A stretch of DNA of 64,000 nucleotides from Prorocentrum cordatum (lineage: Eukaryota; Sar; Dinophyceae; Prorocentrales; Prorocentraceae): NCBI GenBank assembly GCA_963575745.1, contig CAUYUJ010008569.1, forward strand, positions 436,947 through 500,946, written 5' to 3'. Below are positions 11,501-22,820 of the stretch, piece by piece; positions within the stretch are counted from its first letter, which is position 1, and each line of letters begins with the position of its first letter. The notes under the pieces were generated by a model. It did no database searches. It was not told where the DNA came from and saw only the letters and a program-made list of their open reading frames with translations. A program made the position numbers and the translations under genes.

Positions 11501-11667
11501 TCAAGTCGGGCCTGTCCCTCTACAGCAGGAGTATGCCAAAATAGCCGAACAAACCAAAAAGTCTGGGCACGACTTGTTCCAAACACGTTTGCCTATCTTT
11601 GGGTGTTTTTGACTCTGTCGCACTGTTCCGCCCAAAATCCGCCTGTGGGAGGGCACGCCCGACCTCA
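11501..11667. mobile_element. GTCGGGC MITE, copy 2
   Basis: TCAAGTCGGGCCTGTCCCTC at the left, with the inverse (GGGCACGCCCGACCTCA) at the right. The flanking 8-mers TCATAGTG and TTCTGGTG match at 5 of 8 positions. One of the more decayed copies. Confidence 0.75.
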
Positions 11668-12179
11668 TTCTGGTGCTCGCCCCCCGTGGAGTGGGACTTC
11701 TCCTGGACCACCTTCTGGCACAGCTCGCCGTGCCACCCCCAGAGGGACTCGAGCTTGGCCCAGCGCATCCAGGGTACCTTACAGTCAAGACGCTGAAATA
11801 AGGAACAGTTCGGGTTCGGAACGGGCTCGATGTTCCTTAGGTTCCTCCAGTGCCGTTCCTCTTGCCCTCCTGGGGCACGGAGGCGCTTACAGGGCCAAGA
11901 AGGGGCTTCGTTCCTTATCTGGCGTTCCTTCTTTCAGCGGCCCGATTGTAAGGCTTTCCAGAGATCCACTTCTCTGGCAAGATCCTGCGTGGCGTGATGT
12001 GGCGGGCTGTAACTGGCCAGGCCATGTTTCTTCGCCCCTCCAGCAGTTTTGGCGGCAGCAGTATAGGAAGCAACGCCTGGCCCAGAATATATCCGACGCA
12101 GGCCGCAGGCCAACGCGACCGTAGCCATGCCATCCCTGTTCAGTTTTGATTCTCAGCAGGCCTTCTCCATGCGTTGCTC
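11668..12179. repeat. Dispersed repeat D, copy 1, and spacer
   Basis: 11795-11960 is similar to 44260-44412: both pass through CxGGTGCGGAAxxGGCTCG-like and CTTATCTGGCGTTCC/CTTGTCTGGCGTTCC phrases. The remainder is unassigned. Confidence 0.55.
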
Positions 12180-12560
12180 ATGATTGGATTCGCTTGGTCC
12201 TTCACATGCGTCCACCGCCAGCGCTCTGCCGGTTCCTCTCGGAGCCGCTTCGCCGCGCGCAGTGCCTCAGCGCGACGGGCGCGGACATGGCGTTGCTCTG
12301 TTACGTGCAAAATGGCATCATCCATGGCTGCCCTGGCCCAGGCTTGCTGTTCTCAATCGTAGGTGCCCCGTCCACGCACGACTTCGACCGCGGCATCAGC
12401 GCGAGGTCGGCCTGGCGCGCACCTGCACGGACCACGTTGGCGCCGCCCCCCCGCGCATCCGCGCGCTGCTCATCTTCTACCGCACCTTCAAAGCTGCCGA
12501 GAGGTTCTCGGCCCTGACCCCGGAGGTTGCACAACGTAAACCGCTCGTTTTGGAGAACTA
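12180..12560 (+). pseudogene. LINE reverse-transcriptase fragment, frameshifted
   Basis: One frame reads WIRLVLHMRPPPALCRFLSE and, further on, YVQNGIIHGCPGPGLLFSIV, which corresponds to the GVxQGCPLSGxLF block of non-LTR reverse transcriptases. Near 12390 the homology moves to another frame, which reads CTDHVGAAPPRIRALLIFYR at the place where the family has its (Y/C)ADD catalytic box; here the second Asp is His. A frameshift, a damaged catalytic box and no flanking endonuclease or RNase H domain mark a dead fragment. The assignment rests on motif order read by eye. Confidence 0.62.
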
Positions 12561-13340
12561 CATCCATCAGACACGGTTGGTCCCTACCAGACGGCGTGGT
12601 CGCAAGAACAGATTCCTGAATAGATTCCGTCGAGGTCCTCGCATGCCTGGCGCACTCCGGCATGTACTTAGGGCATGCGGCCCTCCGCAACAGTTGGAGA
12701 GCCCCGCTGGCGAAGTGGAGAAGCAGGAGCACTAAGCACTACAACAGCAGTGTCGGCTTCTCCTGGACGCGCCACAGCCAACGACCACAGCGCGAGGCGC
12801 ACCATCGCCCTGAGCTGCGCGGGCCAGTCCACGCCGCCGCCCGCGGACACCGGCAGGAGGGGGTGGGGGGTGGGGGGGGGGGTTCTTAGAAACACCCCTG
12901 CTTCTTGGAAGCCGCGGGCCTTACCTGTAGATGTGAGGCCGGCGCTTTCTAAGAAGCAGCCTCCTAAAAAGCCCTCCCCCCTCCCTCCACCCCCTTCTGC
13001 GCGCCGCCAAAGGGCTGGGGCCGCCCCGTTCGTCGGATTGCGGCACGCTGCCCACTGCACCCCCCTGGGGGGCGGCCAGTTCAACCTCTCGCGCCGAGCA
13101 GGCCCCCGCTCCCAGAGAGTACTGTACCCCACCCCCCCCTGCGGGCGCGGCCCTCACCCAGAGCACGCCGAGGGATTTTCGAGAGTTGGCGGCCGACGGC
13201 CCCAAGGCTTCGGGAAGAGGCCGGGGCCGCCCTGCCCGCCTCGCGCGCGGCGCATGGCCTGCCCCCCCCCCCCCCCCGGTTTTGGCAGCAGGCTCCTCGC
13301 GCGGAGTTGTTGGAAGCCGCCCGCCCGGGAGTGCTCCCCG
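12561..13340 (+). other. GC-rich region with possible exon
   Basis: 12745-12855 reads a + frame (ATANDHSARRTIALSCAGQS) with almost all G/C third positions, then enters G-runs at 12858-12892. Nothing else stands out. The family is not recognised. Confidence 0.3.
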
Positions 13341-13556
13341 AGGCCCGTCGGACAGGGGCTGCTCACCGTCTCCCCCGAGGCTCTGTTGACGGTTGTCGTG
13401 GCCCGCCTGGCCAATCGGCCCCCTGAAACGGAGGCCCAGATCCGAGCGTGGACGTCCGACGGCGCACGTTGGCAGTGCCATTTCCCGCAAGCGAGTGTTG
13501 CCTGAAAGCTCCTCGTGGACGGGCGGGCGACCGACCAGCGCTGTCAGAAGGGAGGT
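13341..13556 (+). CDS. Exon-like segment, unknown product
   Basis: One + frame reads GLLTVSPEALLTVVVARLAN and then a Trp-containing tail ending at a TGA near 13504, with strong G/C third-position bias. In another frame, sequence up to 13550 is followed by two GTAAGT motifs (13554 and 13565), the clearest donor-like sites in this part. It may be a last exon, or two overlapping possibilities. Product unknown. Confidence 0.3.
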
Positions 13557-13968
13557 AAGTGACGGTAAGTGTTTCCTCGGTTGCAGTCAGTGTGGAATTA
13601 GTTTCGCACGCGATTTGTTGTTTTCTCTCTCTCTCTCTCTCCCTCTCTCTTTCCATATATATGTGTGTGTAAAATATCACTATTGGTCCTGCCCTCGCTT
13701 CGTCCACATCGTTGTGCCTCATCCTTCAGATCCGTTTCCCCCCTGGCTGCCCCATGTTGCGCCTTGGTCCGATTGCGCCCTCCGTTGGCTCTCTCAGTGT
13801 CCCTGCTGCCGCCATTCTGCTTCACCACCAGCCGAGTTCGCTGAGGGGATTTGAAGCTTTCGAGGAGCCGGCTGCTCGTTCGATCGCCGCCACTGCGCGG
13901 TTCCAGCCGGCAAGGCACGGAGGAGGAGTGAGCGGCCGCCTCGGCCGAGTGCCAGGAGGCCGGACAGG
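13557..13968. other. Spacer with (CT)n and (GT)n
   Basis: CT array at 13623-13650, followed by a short AT/GT patch. Otherwise nothing recognised. Confidence 0.5.
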
Positions 13969-14353
13969 ATGCAGAGGAGCAGCAGTGTCCTTGTCAAAAC
14001 CGAGTTGGAAAAAGCGCCCTCGAAGCTCGATTCGACCCCTCGGAACCCGATCGACGGCGTCGACGACGAGGACGGCGACGGCGGCGGCGGCGACGGTGGC
14101 GGCGGCGACGAGGACGACGGCCACGACGACGAGCCTCTGGCGGCGGGCCGCCGTGCTGGCCCGCCGCCCCGGCCGCGCCGGCGCCAGGTCCGCGCCCCAC
14201 GGCATCGGCGCGGGCTCGCCACCGTCAGACGGGTCGCCCTCTCGCGGGCTGGCCCGCGGGGTGTCGGACGGCTCGCCGCACACGGGCTCCCCCGTCAACG
14301 CGTGGGGGAGTCCCCTGGGCAGGCCGCCGCGGATCGAGGAACAGACAGCGGCA
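13969..14353 (+). CDS. Possible exon, low-complexity acidic
   Basis: A frame starting with ATG at 13969 reads MQRSSSVLVKTELEKAPSKL followed by an Asp/Gly-rich stretch coded by GAC/GGC triplets. The start has ordinary composition and reasonable codon bias; after about 14150 the frame becomes Arg-rich and uncertain. Product unknown, and it could be chance. Confidence 0.25.
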
Positions 14354-14528
14354 CGAACATGAAGTCTCGACACTCCGCGCGCGCGTCTTGGATCTGCGTC
14401 GGAGGCTCCCTGGCGGCGCCTCCTGCACCGCCCCTGGCCCCTGGCGCGCTCCGTGCGCCAGGGACGGGGGCCCAGCGCCGATCCGAGAGATCCGTGTGGA
14501 GCTCCGGAAGTTCATGTCGATGGAATTC
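14354..14528. mobile_element. Palindromic MITE P, copy 1
   Basis: Inverted ends AACATGAAGTCTCGACACTC and GGAGCTCCGGAAGTTCATGT, with the shared GATCxGCGTCGG/GCGCCGATCC inner arms. Same family as 20337-20480, 21332-21536 and 29279-29396. This copy is diverged on its left arm. Confidence 0.7.
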
Positions 14529-14648
14529 AGAGCCCCCAATCATCAGGGGTAACTCGCGCCAGGGCTAACTCGGGTTCGTTTTCGTTTTGCGGGAATGCAA
14601 ACCCGAGTCACCCCGGACCCGAGCTGCCCCGGATCACTCGGGCGCCCA
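14529..14648 (+). mobile_element. ACTCGGG repeat N, copy 1
   Basis: About 120 bp rich in GGTAACTCGGG/CCCGAGTTACC phrases in both orientations. The same sequence in reverse complement occurs at 62990-63104, sharing both ends (AGAGCCCC... and ...CTCGGGCGCCCAA). Fixed ends at two distant sites indicate a mobile element rather than a local repeat. Confidence 0.82.
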
Positions 14649-14862
14649 AGTGTGGAGCTCCGGAAGCTCATGTCCGTGGAGCTGTTTGTTCCTCGAGCGG
14701 AAGAACCTCACGCTGTCGTCCGGCTCGCTGGCGTCCCGCTCGCCCACGGCGGAGGCGGGGGGCTCTCTTGGGAGGCGCCCCATCGAGGTCGGAGGGCCCA
14801 GGTTTCTGTGGCGTTCTTGTCTTTTGTTTTTGGGGGGGCCAGGAGGCCCCTCGTCGCCAAGG
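14649..14862. other. Spacer with P-family remnant
   Basis: 14650-14685 repeats the GGAGCTCCGGAAGCTCATGTC end of the P family. The rest is unassigned. Confidence 0.4.
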
Positions 14863-15879
<1,017 letters not shown>

Positions 15880-16049
15880 CGCAGAGGCTGGATTCGCCCC
15901 ACGCATCTGGCCGGAGTACCCCCAAGGAAAGGTCCAGGGGCCGACGTTTTCAGCTCGAGGGGGGAGGTCGGATGGGGCCAGGGCGAGGATAGGTCCGTCC
16001 CAGAGCGTTCCGGAACGCTCTGAAGAGGCCGAGGCGCCCGAGACATCTC
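15880..16049. other. Spacer with partial repeat G
   Basis: 15995-16030 contains CCAGAGCGTTCCGGAACGCTCTG, a palindrome related to repeat G (30556-30705 and 51624-51790). Confidence 0.45.
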
Positions 16050-16205
16050 AGGAGGGAAAAAAGCACACAGACACAATTAATCGTCGATCCCCCAGAAAAT
16101 ATAGGAAAATATTGGAAGAGGGGGGAAAACAAAAACCCAGAAAATATGTGAAAGTATAGGGGAATCCAGTTATTTGTGTCTATTGTGTTGTGTGTCCCAG
16201 GGCCC
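16050..16205. repeat. Dispersed repeat C, copy 2
   Basis: Shares ACACAATTAATCGTCGATCC and TCCCAGGGCCC ends with 7160-7325. Confidence 0.72.
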
Positions 16206-16568
16206 CTTCAACATCCTCCAGAGCCGCCAGATGTCAGAGGTTCTCGACTTATCCTCGCCCGATTGTCTCCTCGTCCTGGTTTCGTCTTAGAGGAGGATCG
16301 GCGTGAAGACGGGCCCCAGGGAAGGCCCGTCGCCGTCGTCGGGCTCCCGAGGGGGCCCTCCCTGGGCTTTGGCGTCGTTAGAGAGAGGCTCGGGAGGAAA
16401 AGCTGGTCCTGGGGGTAGCCATGGGGCCCAGGTCACGCTCCCAGACCTCCCACGAGCTGATTGCTCCATCGCTGCGGGGCCCGACAGCGGCTCCCGGAAG
16501 CCCAAGCCGAGAGAAAAATGTCAAGTTGACCAAGAAAAGTCCGCCAGAGGGTTGGGAGTCCGCCTGGA
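16206..16568. other. Spacer, nothing recognised
   Basis: Starts with a phrase shared with repeat G (CCTCCAGAGCCGCCAGAT). No coding evidence. Confidence 0.4.
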
Positions 16569-16727
16569 TCAGGTCGGGCATGTCCCCCTACAGGCGGATG
16601 CTCAAAGAAGAACGAAGCATGACAGACAAATGCCCAAACGTGTTCAAGCATAGTCCAAAAATCGTCCCCAGAGGTTTTTTATTACAGTTTTGGATATCCC
16701 TCCTGTAGGGGGACGTGCCCGACGGAA
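16569..16727. mobile_element. GTCGGGC MITE, copy 4
   Basis: TCAGGTCGGGCATGTCCCCC at the left and the inverse (GGGGGACGTGCCCGACGGAA) at the right. Target duplications CGCCTGGA and CGCCAGGA (7 of 8). Inner sequence keeps the AAxATAGTC phrases of the family. Confidence 0.85.
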
Positions 16728-17565
16728 CGCCAGGACCCCTTTCCCTCGTCCAGGGGCAGCGCTAAGGGCGGGGGGGGGGGGCAGGGGGGCATGCGCGGGG
16801 GAAGACGCATCGGCCCCCCGAGCGCCCAGACATCGCCGTAGGAGGGGGCCCGACCGGCAGCCCCGCCCCCGCCCAGGGCCGCGCGGCTTCGCTCTCGGGG
16901 CACTGTCGCCAATCGATCTGCTCGACTGCACGCAAGAGTGGCCTCTCGCCGGCGTGACCTCTGGTGCGGGCTCCTCGGGCTCCCCGCGATCGCCGAGCGC
17001 GATGCGACATGAGCGGCCCGCGCCCTTGGGTTTGGTTCCCTCGCGCCCCCAAAAGCTGCGCACCAAAGGTCACTCTTACCCAGGGTCGCTCTTACGCCCA
17101 GCCGATCTGCGATGTGCAGTGGGGGCGTTCGTTCGGGAGTGTGCCCAGGAGGCCTCGGACCCTCGGGGGTTCCTCATCTGATAGGGGGCGGCGCCGACAT
17201 CCATGGCCAGGCCTCGTTCGGTGTTCCACCGGCTCCCAGACCCTGGATTCCGCATCGAAGGGTTCCTTGTCCACTGCGCCCACCGTACCGTCAATTCCAG
17301 CTTGACGTCCCCCCCCCCCCCCCGGGAGCGGGTCCCCCGCGAAAGTTGCCCCTCAGAGGAGGGGGGGGATGTTCGACCCCCAGCAGGGTCGACGAAGCAT
17401 AACGGCAGTGGAGAGCCATGAGTTCTTGGAGGTCCGCGCCAGTTTCGGTCGGCGCTGGAACCCCCTCCCATCCGCCTCCTCGGGGCTCAAGAGACGGGTC
17501 AGCCAGAGCGCCTGCTCTTGCAGGATCCTCCAGGGCCAGGGGTGCACTGACCCAGCATGGACGGC
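16728..17565. other. GC-rich spacer, nothing recognised
   Basis: Open frames on both strands without motifs. Poly-G at 16768-16795 and poly-C at 17310-17325. Confidence 0.4.
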
Positions 17566-17990
17566 CGCGAACCGGTCGGTTCGGTTGCGTCGGTGTCGGT
17601 TAGAATCGATCGGTTCGGTCGGTTCGGTTGTTGCGGAGTCCTTGCGTCGTCGCGCCCTCTTCGGTTACTTCGGTTGATTCGGTTTCGCCGCGGGCGCCTC
17701 GCTGGCGCCTCGTGCCGGCCCAGGGGATCGAATCGGCCGCCGGTTTCCAGTTCGGTTTCGCTGCCCACGGATTCGCGCCGATCTGATTCCGCTTGGCCTT
17801 TCCCTTTGAAGAAAAAGGGAGGAGGAAGAGGAGGAGGAGGTGGAGGAGCAGGAGGAGGAGAGGAGCAGGAGGAGGAGGAGCAGGAGCAGGAGCAAGGAGG
17901 TTGGTTGGCTGATTGGCCGGATGCGCGCAGTGGCGCATCGTTGGCCGGATAAATCTTGCCCCGTGGCCAGGCTTCGAAAACGCTTCTTCC
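17566..17990. repeat. CGGTTx minisatellite and GGA array
   Basis: 17566-17790 is a degenerate array of TCGGTTCGGT phrases. The same phrases return at 18835-18960. 17815-17900 is GGA with CAG interruptions. Confidence 0.75.
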
Positions 17991-18555
17991 ACGGGAATTC
18001 CGGAGGCTCCCCGGAGGCGCCGAAGGCCCCGCGGGGAGAGAAAACATTTTTTCTGGCCTCGAAAAATGTTTTTTCGGCTCGTGGGGGTTCCGGAGGCTCC
18101 ATGGAGGCGCCGAAGGCTCCGGGGAGAGAAAAACAATTTTTCAGCCCCCGAAAAATGTTTTTCGGCTTCCGGGGCCTCTGGAGGCTCCCTGGAGGCGCCG
18201 AAGGCCCCGGGGGAGAGGAAAACCATTTTTTGGGTCTCGAAAAATGCTTTTATGGCTTTCCGGAGCTCCAGAGGCTCCCTGGAGGCGCCGAAGGCCCTGG
18301 GGAGAGAAAAACAATTTTTCAGGCCTCGAAAAATGCTTTCGGGGGCTCTGGAGGCTCCCTGGAGGCGCCGAAGGCCCCGGGGAGAGAAAAACAATTTTTC
18401 AAGCCTCGAAAAATGTTTTTTCGGTTCCGGGGGGGCTCCGGAGGCTCCCTGGAGGCGCCGAAAACCCAGGGAGAGAAAAACAATTTTTCGGGCCCCGAAA
18501 AATGTTTTTTCGGCTGCCGGGGGCTCCGGAGCTCGAGAAATTGATTTTCGGGTCC
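17991..18555 (+). repeat. 90-bp tandem repeat with internal hairpin
   Basis: Six to seven units. The core TGGAGGCGCCGAAGGCCCC falls near 18012, 18102, 18191, 18281, 18361 and 18451, giving a period of about 90 bp (one unit 80). Each unit contains a GAAAAACAATTTTTC-like palindrome and a CGAAAAATGTTTTTTCGG-like palindrome, so each can form AT-rich hairpins inside GC-rich sequence. Confidence 0.9.
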
Positions 18556-18834
18556 TGGGGGTTTGGAAGTCCGCCGAGATTCAGACATCCGCCGCTTCCG
18601 CCGCCCGTCTGGCCCGAAATTTGCGGCGGGGGCGCATGCTGGCTGCGCCGCCGGGGCCTTGGGCGGAGCATTTATGGGGCCACGAAACTTGCGAGGGGTT
18701 CGCCGAAGTTCCTTGCGGGAGCGCGCGCGGGCTGCGCCGCTGGGAATTTTAGCGGAGCTCTGATGGAGCCATGAAGCGTGTGAGGGGTGCGCCGTCGCGG
18801 GGAGCGAGAGCGCATGCTGGCTGCGACACTGTGA
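18556..18834 (+). repeat. Diverged satellite A units
   Basis: Two units around TTTATGGGGCCACGAAACTT and TCTGATGGAGCCATGAAGCG resemble satellite A from 1-2.7 kb and 47.9-48.9 kb. Confidence 0.65.
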
Positions 18835-18988
18835 CCCTGCAGTTCGGTTTTCGCGTTCGGTCGGTTTCGGTCGGCTGATTCGGTTCTGCAGGCCCCCTTT
18901 CGGTTTCGATCGGTTTCGGTTTCGTCATCGGTTCGGTCGGCTCTCGGTTTCTCGGCAACTCGTGGCCGCCCATGCCCAGGCTTGGGCG
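18835..18988. repeat. CGGTTx minisatellite
   Basis: Degenerate TCGGTTTCGGT array like 17566-17790. Confidence 0.7.
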
Positions 18989-19085
18989 CAGGATCCTGCA
19001 GGATCCTGCAGAGCCCAACTGACCTGGGTTTGGATTGACCAAGGTCAGTAGCTCCCCGAACACCCCCAGCGTCGGGGTCCTGGAG
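18989..19085 (+). repeat. Duplicated 95-bp segment, copy 1
   Basis: AGGATCCTGCAGAGCCC, GGGTTTGGATTGACCAAGG and GTCGGGGTCCTGG occur in the same order and spacing at 19565-19665, about 575 bp away. Both copies end at a GGA array. Confidence 0.85.
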
Positions 19086-19564
19086 GAGGAGGAGGAGGAG
19101 CAGGAGGAGGAGATTATCCTCGACCCACTGAGGTCCGACGCTGCAAAAAAAGGTCTGAGCCCTGGACTGCATCTTTCTGCTTCACAATGGGGCCTCCTCC
19201 GCCTCCTCCTCCTCCTCCTCCTCCTCCTCCTCCTCCTCCTCCTCCTCCTCCTCCTCCTCCTCCTCCTCCTCCTCGTCCTCCTCCTCCTCCTCCTCCCTCC
19301 TGCCTCCTCCCTCCTCCCTCCTCCTCCTGAGGGAAACGGGTCCTGAGGTTTTTCGTTGTCTGCGGGCTCTCGCGGCCCTCCAAGGGCCCCGCGACAATCA
19401 GAAAACGACGCCGGATGAAAGACTCGTGCTGGTGGAAGGCCCCGTTTCCCTCAGGACCCGCTTCCCCCATGCCAATGCTGCATTTTTCTATCTGGATCGA
19501 TCTGTGATGGTCCCGGGCCTTCCCAGGCGTATAAGACGGGGGCCAGTGCAAACGGGAGTCATTC
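19086..19564. repeat. GGA and CCT arrays with spacer
   Basis: Short GGA array at 19086-19112 and CCT array at 19195-19327. The remainder is unassigned. GGTCCTGAGG (19339) and CCTCAGGACC (19450) form an inverted pair. Confidence 0.75.
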
Positions 19565-19665
19565 AGAGCGCCGGATCTTGCAGGATCCTGCAGAGCCCGA
19601 CTGACCTGGGTTTGGATTGACCAAGGTCAGTAGATTCCCGAATACGCCCTGTGTCGGGGTCCTGG
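19565..19665 (+). repeat. Duplicated 95-bp segment, copy 2
   Basis: Second copy of 18989-19085; see that entry for the shared phrases. Confidence 0.85.
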
Positions 19666-20164
19666 GGTGGTGGAGGAGGAGGAGGAGGAGGAGGAGGAGG
19701 AGGAGGAGCACGAGGAGGAGGAGGAGAATGAGAAGGAGAAGGAGAAGGAGAAGAAGAAAGAGGAGGAGGAGGAGGAGGAGGAGGAGGAAGGAGAAGGAGA
19801 AGGAGAAAAAGGAGGAGGAGGAGGAGAAGGATGGAGATCAACTGCCGGGAGGGGTTGGCCCCCCGCGCCAGAGGCCAGAGCCGCCCGCGTGGGGCCCGAG
19901 GCGGCCGCGGCCGCGCGGCGGGGCGCGCCCGCTGCGGCCGAGGCCGCCGGCGGCGCGGGCGGCGCGGGCGCCACCGCCGCCTCGCGCGGAGGCGGCGGCG
20001 GTGGGCCGTTCCCGCCGCACGTCGCGGAGGGCAGGAGCTCGGCATCGCTCGGGCGCGGTGCCGTCTCTCCTCGGCGAGTGCCCCTCGAGCCTCGAGGAGC
20101 GTCGAGCTATATACATATACTATAGATATACAAATAAACAGGGAAACTGTAGACAGGGAAACTA

Positions 20165-20197
<33 letters not shown>

Positions 20198-20211
20198 CCA
20201 ACAACAGCAAG

Positions 20212-20282
<71 letters not shown>

Positions 20283-20336
20283 CCACAAAAAAAAAAAAAC
20301 GAAATTACGCAGTGGGAAGAGAGACGTCCGAGCGAT
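19666..20336. repeat. GGA, (TA)n and (CAA)n arrays
   Basis: GGA/GAAGG array at 19670-19845, GC-rich unassigned sequence to 20100, (TA)n at 20170-20200 and a pure (CAA)n array at 20203-20284. Confidence 0.88.
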
Positions 20337-20480
20337 GGCGAGAAAAGGGTGATGCGCAGATGCTCTCGGAGCTCCGCGCGGGCTTCTCGGATCGGCGCCG
20401 GAGGCGCCGCCAGGGGGCCCGGCGCCGATCCGAGAAGTCCGCGCGGAGCTCTTGAAGTTGATGTTGCGCCGCTTTCTGTC
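20337..20480. mobile_element. Palindromic MITE P, copy 2
   Basis: Near-perfect palindrome: CTCGGAGCTCCGCGCGG / CCGCGCGGAGCTCTTGAAG outer arms, with TTCTCGGATCGGCGCC and GGCGCCGATCCGAGAA next to a short centre. Belongs with 21332-21536 and 29279-29396. Confidence 0.85.
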
Positions 20481-20626
20481 CCTCCAGTATGGCAAGCCGG
20501 TCGCCAAGGGGTCGTTCGGTCCCCAGCGGCTCAGGGAGGCGATCGAGGGCCAGATGCGCCGGACACAGACGGCCCTGCTCGAGCAGGACCGCATCAAGCA
20601 CGACACGTACGCTGGGCCGGTGAGCA
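20470..20626 (+). CDS. Exon-like segment with donor, unknown product
   Basis: A + frame reads RRFLSLQYGKPVAKGSFGPQ and then a charged helix-like run (RLREAIEGQMRRTQTALLEQ) to TYAGP. Third positions are almost all G/C and a classical donor (GTGAGC) follows directly at 20627. The frame stays open a little beyond the donor into the neighbouring MITE. The start is unclear because the P-family element abuts it. Family not recognised; one of the better exon candidates in the first 28 kb. Confidence 0.45.
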
Positions 20627-20669
20627 CGAGCGGCGCACACGTCAATGGTACATACCCACGCCCTCAGAT

Positions 20670-20838
20670 TTAAGTCGGGCATGTCCTTCTACAGGAGGAA
20701 TATTCAAAAATAGGCAGAAATAGTCTGAGGACGATGTTTTGGATGATCTGGACTCTTTTCGATGTTTCCTGGAGTATTTGTTGAATATGTGTTATTTGTC
20801 CTCCCAAGTCCGCCTGTAGGGGGACACGCCCGACCGAA
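20670..20838. mobile_element. GTCGGGC MITE, copy 5, perfect target duplication
   Basis: Starts TTAAGTCGGGCATGTCCTTC and ends in the inverted form GGGACACGCCCGACCGAA. The flanking 8-mers CCTCAGAT at 20662-20669 and 20839-20846 are identical. The family has 11 copies in this window, of about 158-358 bp plus one of 1,017 bp, all with inverted ends TTAAGTCGGGCRTGTCCCTC and 8-bp target duplications, and an A/T-rich centre with AAAAATAGTC phrases. The 8-bp duplication is typical of hAT-like and some other DNA transposons; no transposase is present. Confidence 0.92.
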
Positions 20839-21331
20839 CCTCAGATCTCAGATCCCCTCGGGTCGTGGAGAGCACACGACGGGGAGCGTTCTTTCTGCTC
20901 GGGCCCTGGGAGCCCTCACTGGGCTTTCAGCACCGCCCAAAAAAGCAACTCCTCCTCCTCCTCCTCCTCCTCCTCCTCCCTCCTCCTCCTCCTCCTCCTC
21001 CTCCTCCTCCTCCTCCTCCTCCTCCTCCTCCTCCTCCCCCTCCTCCCCTCCTCCCTCCTCCTCCTCCTCCTCCTCCTCCTCCTCCTCCTCCTCCTCCTCC
21101 TCCTCCTCCTCCTCCTCCTCCGCCTCCTCCAAGAAAAGAGGATGCCGGGGCAGGCTCCCGCCTTCTCGGGGCCCACGTCGGGACAGAGCCACGGCGTCCG
21201 GGCTCTGGGCATCCCTGCCCTCGGGTGCCGAGGCGCCAGCCCACGGACGCGGCTCGCGCGGGACAGCCGGGCGAAGCCGGGGGAGCCTGAGCCGCGAGGC
21301 CGCGGATCGGAGGGCGGAGTGCGGAGAGCGG
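20839..21331. repeat. (CCT)n array and spacer
   Basis: CCT array at 20946-21130, among the longest here. Flanks are GC-rich and unassigned. Confidence 0.88.
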
Positions 21332-21536
21332 AGTAGGGGAACAAAACGTGGCATAAACAAAAAAACTCGGAGGTCCGCGCGGATTTCTCGGATCGGCGAT
21401 GGGCCCCCCTCCTTGGCGCGCGGAGCGCGCCAGGGGCGGCGCCAGAGGCGCCGCCCGGGGGGCCCCAGCGCCGATCCGAGAAATCCGCGCGGACCTCCGA
21501 GTTTTTATGTTTGTGTCACTTTTGGTTCCCCTACGG
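21332..21536. mobile_element. Palindromic MITE P, copy 3, long inverted ends
   Basis: The most complete copy. Outer arms GTAGGGGAACAAAACGTGGC and the inverse of GTGTCACTTTTGGTTCCCCT, then CATAAAC, AAAACTCGGAGGTCCGCGCG and ATTTCTCGGATCGGCG, all mirrored on the right. The two sides pair over about 85 bp around a GC-rich centre. Confidence 0.9.
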
Positions 21537-22440
21537 AGGGGCCTCGACCGGGGAATCGGTTGCGGTGTCGGTTTCGTGTCGCGCGCGCGGGCGAGGCGAA
21601 GTTGCGCGGGGGCGACGATGTGTCGGCCAACGCTGAGGCCAAGTCGGACGAGAAGTTGCTCAGTGAGCCTCGCGGGTTGTCCCGTAGGCTGTCCCTTGGT
21701 TGCCCATGGGTTGATCCATGGGTTGTTGTGAAGTTGTTCCGTGGGCTAATTCCGCGGATTGTTTCGTGGGGTGTCCCGTGGGTTGTCTTGTGGTTGTCCC
21801 TTGCCTTCTCCCTTGGCTTGTCCCCTGGCTTGTCCTGTGGTTGCCCCATGGGTTGTCCCATTTGTTGTTGCGTGGGTTGTCCTGTGGTTGTCCCGTGATT
21901 GTCCCATGCTTGTCACGTTTGTTGTCCCCTGGATTGTGTTTTGGATTCTGCCGTGCATATACCGTAGATTGTCCCGTGGTTGTCCCGATGGTTCCTCGCG
22001 GCTGTCCCACGGTTTGTCCCGTGGGTTGTCCCGTGGTTGTTTTGGGCCGTGTTCTGTAGGTTGCTCCGTATTTGTCCCGTGGGTTGTCCTACGGGTTGGC
22101 ACGTGAGAATGTCATACCGATGTAGAAGTTTTAGTTCAAACGATACGCAAATCGAAATGCAACACGAGTCGCAAAGCAAGACGCATATCTAAGTTCAAAG
22201 TCACCTGCAAAAGGCCACGCATAATCGGATTGCAAAGCGAATTACAAGTCACATTGCAATCACCAAAAAACTACCTGTACACCAAGTCGCAAATCCACAT
22301 GCAAAAGCACATTTACTCGAAATGCACATCGAAACGCACATTCAAGTAGAATCGACATTCAGATCGAAGTGCCCACCGGAATGCAACTCGACGTCCAGAT
22401 CAAATTGCAAGTTTTTTCATTCCCACCCCCGAACTATTCA
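21537..22440. repeat. GTTGTCCCGTGG minisatellite and degenerate GCAAATCGC array
   Basis: 21650-22110 repeats a unit of about 12 bp, GTTGTCCCGTGG. 22110-22430 is a different degenerate array built on AAATCGCAAAGC/ACATGCAAxx phrases. Frames of Cys/Val/Pro repeats here are not genes. Confidence 0.85.
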
Positions 22441-22528
22441 GACGGTAGGACACCACATGAGAATATATGATCCAGGGTCGAGGGTTCACGGGCCCCCCCC
22501 ACCCCACCCCAGATGGTATGGTCCCAGA

Positions 22529-22583
<55 letters not shown>

Positions 22584-22619
22584 GCGACGACTACGACGAT
22601 GGCGACGACGACGACGACC

Positions 22620-22653
<34 letters not shown>

Positions 22654-22740
22654 CTGCGGCGGCGACGACGCCGGCGGCGGCGGCGACGACGACGATGACG
22701 ACGATGACGACGGCGACGACGACGATGACGACGACGACGA

Positions 22741-22780
<40 letters not shown>

Positions 22781-22820
22781 GACGACGAGGACGACGACGA
22801 CGACGACGACGACGACGACC
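22441..22820. repeat. (GAC)n microsatellite
   Basis: 22530-22820 is GAC with GGC and GAT interruptions. It gives poly-Asp, poly-Thr or poly-Arg in the three + frames. Confidence 0.95.

Noticed and set aside
12119-12128. CCGTAGCCAT, the first ten bases of the dinoflagellate spliced leader
   Set aside because: The following bases do not match the leader. A ten-base match is weak evidence in 64 kb, and no coding start follows.
21640-22110. Cys/Val/Pro repeat protein on the + strand
   Set aside because: A 12-bp minisatellite that gives similar repeats in all frames and on the opposite strand.
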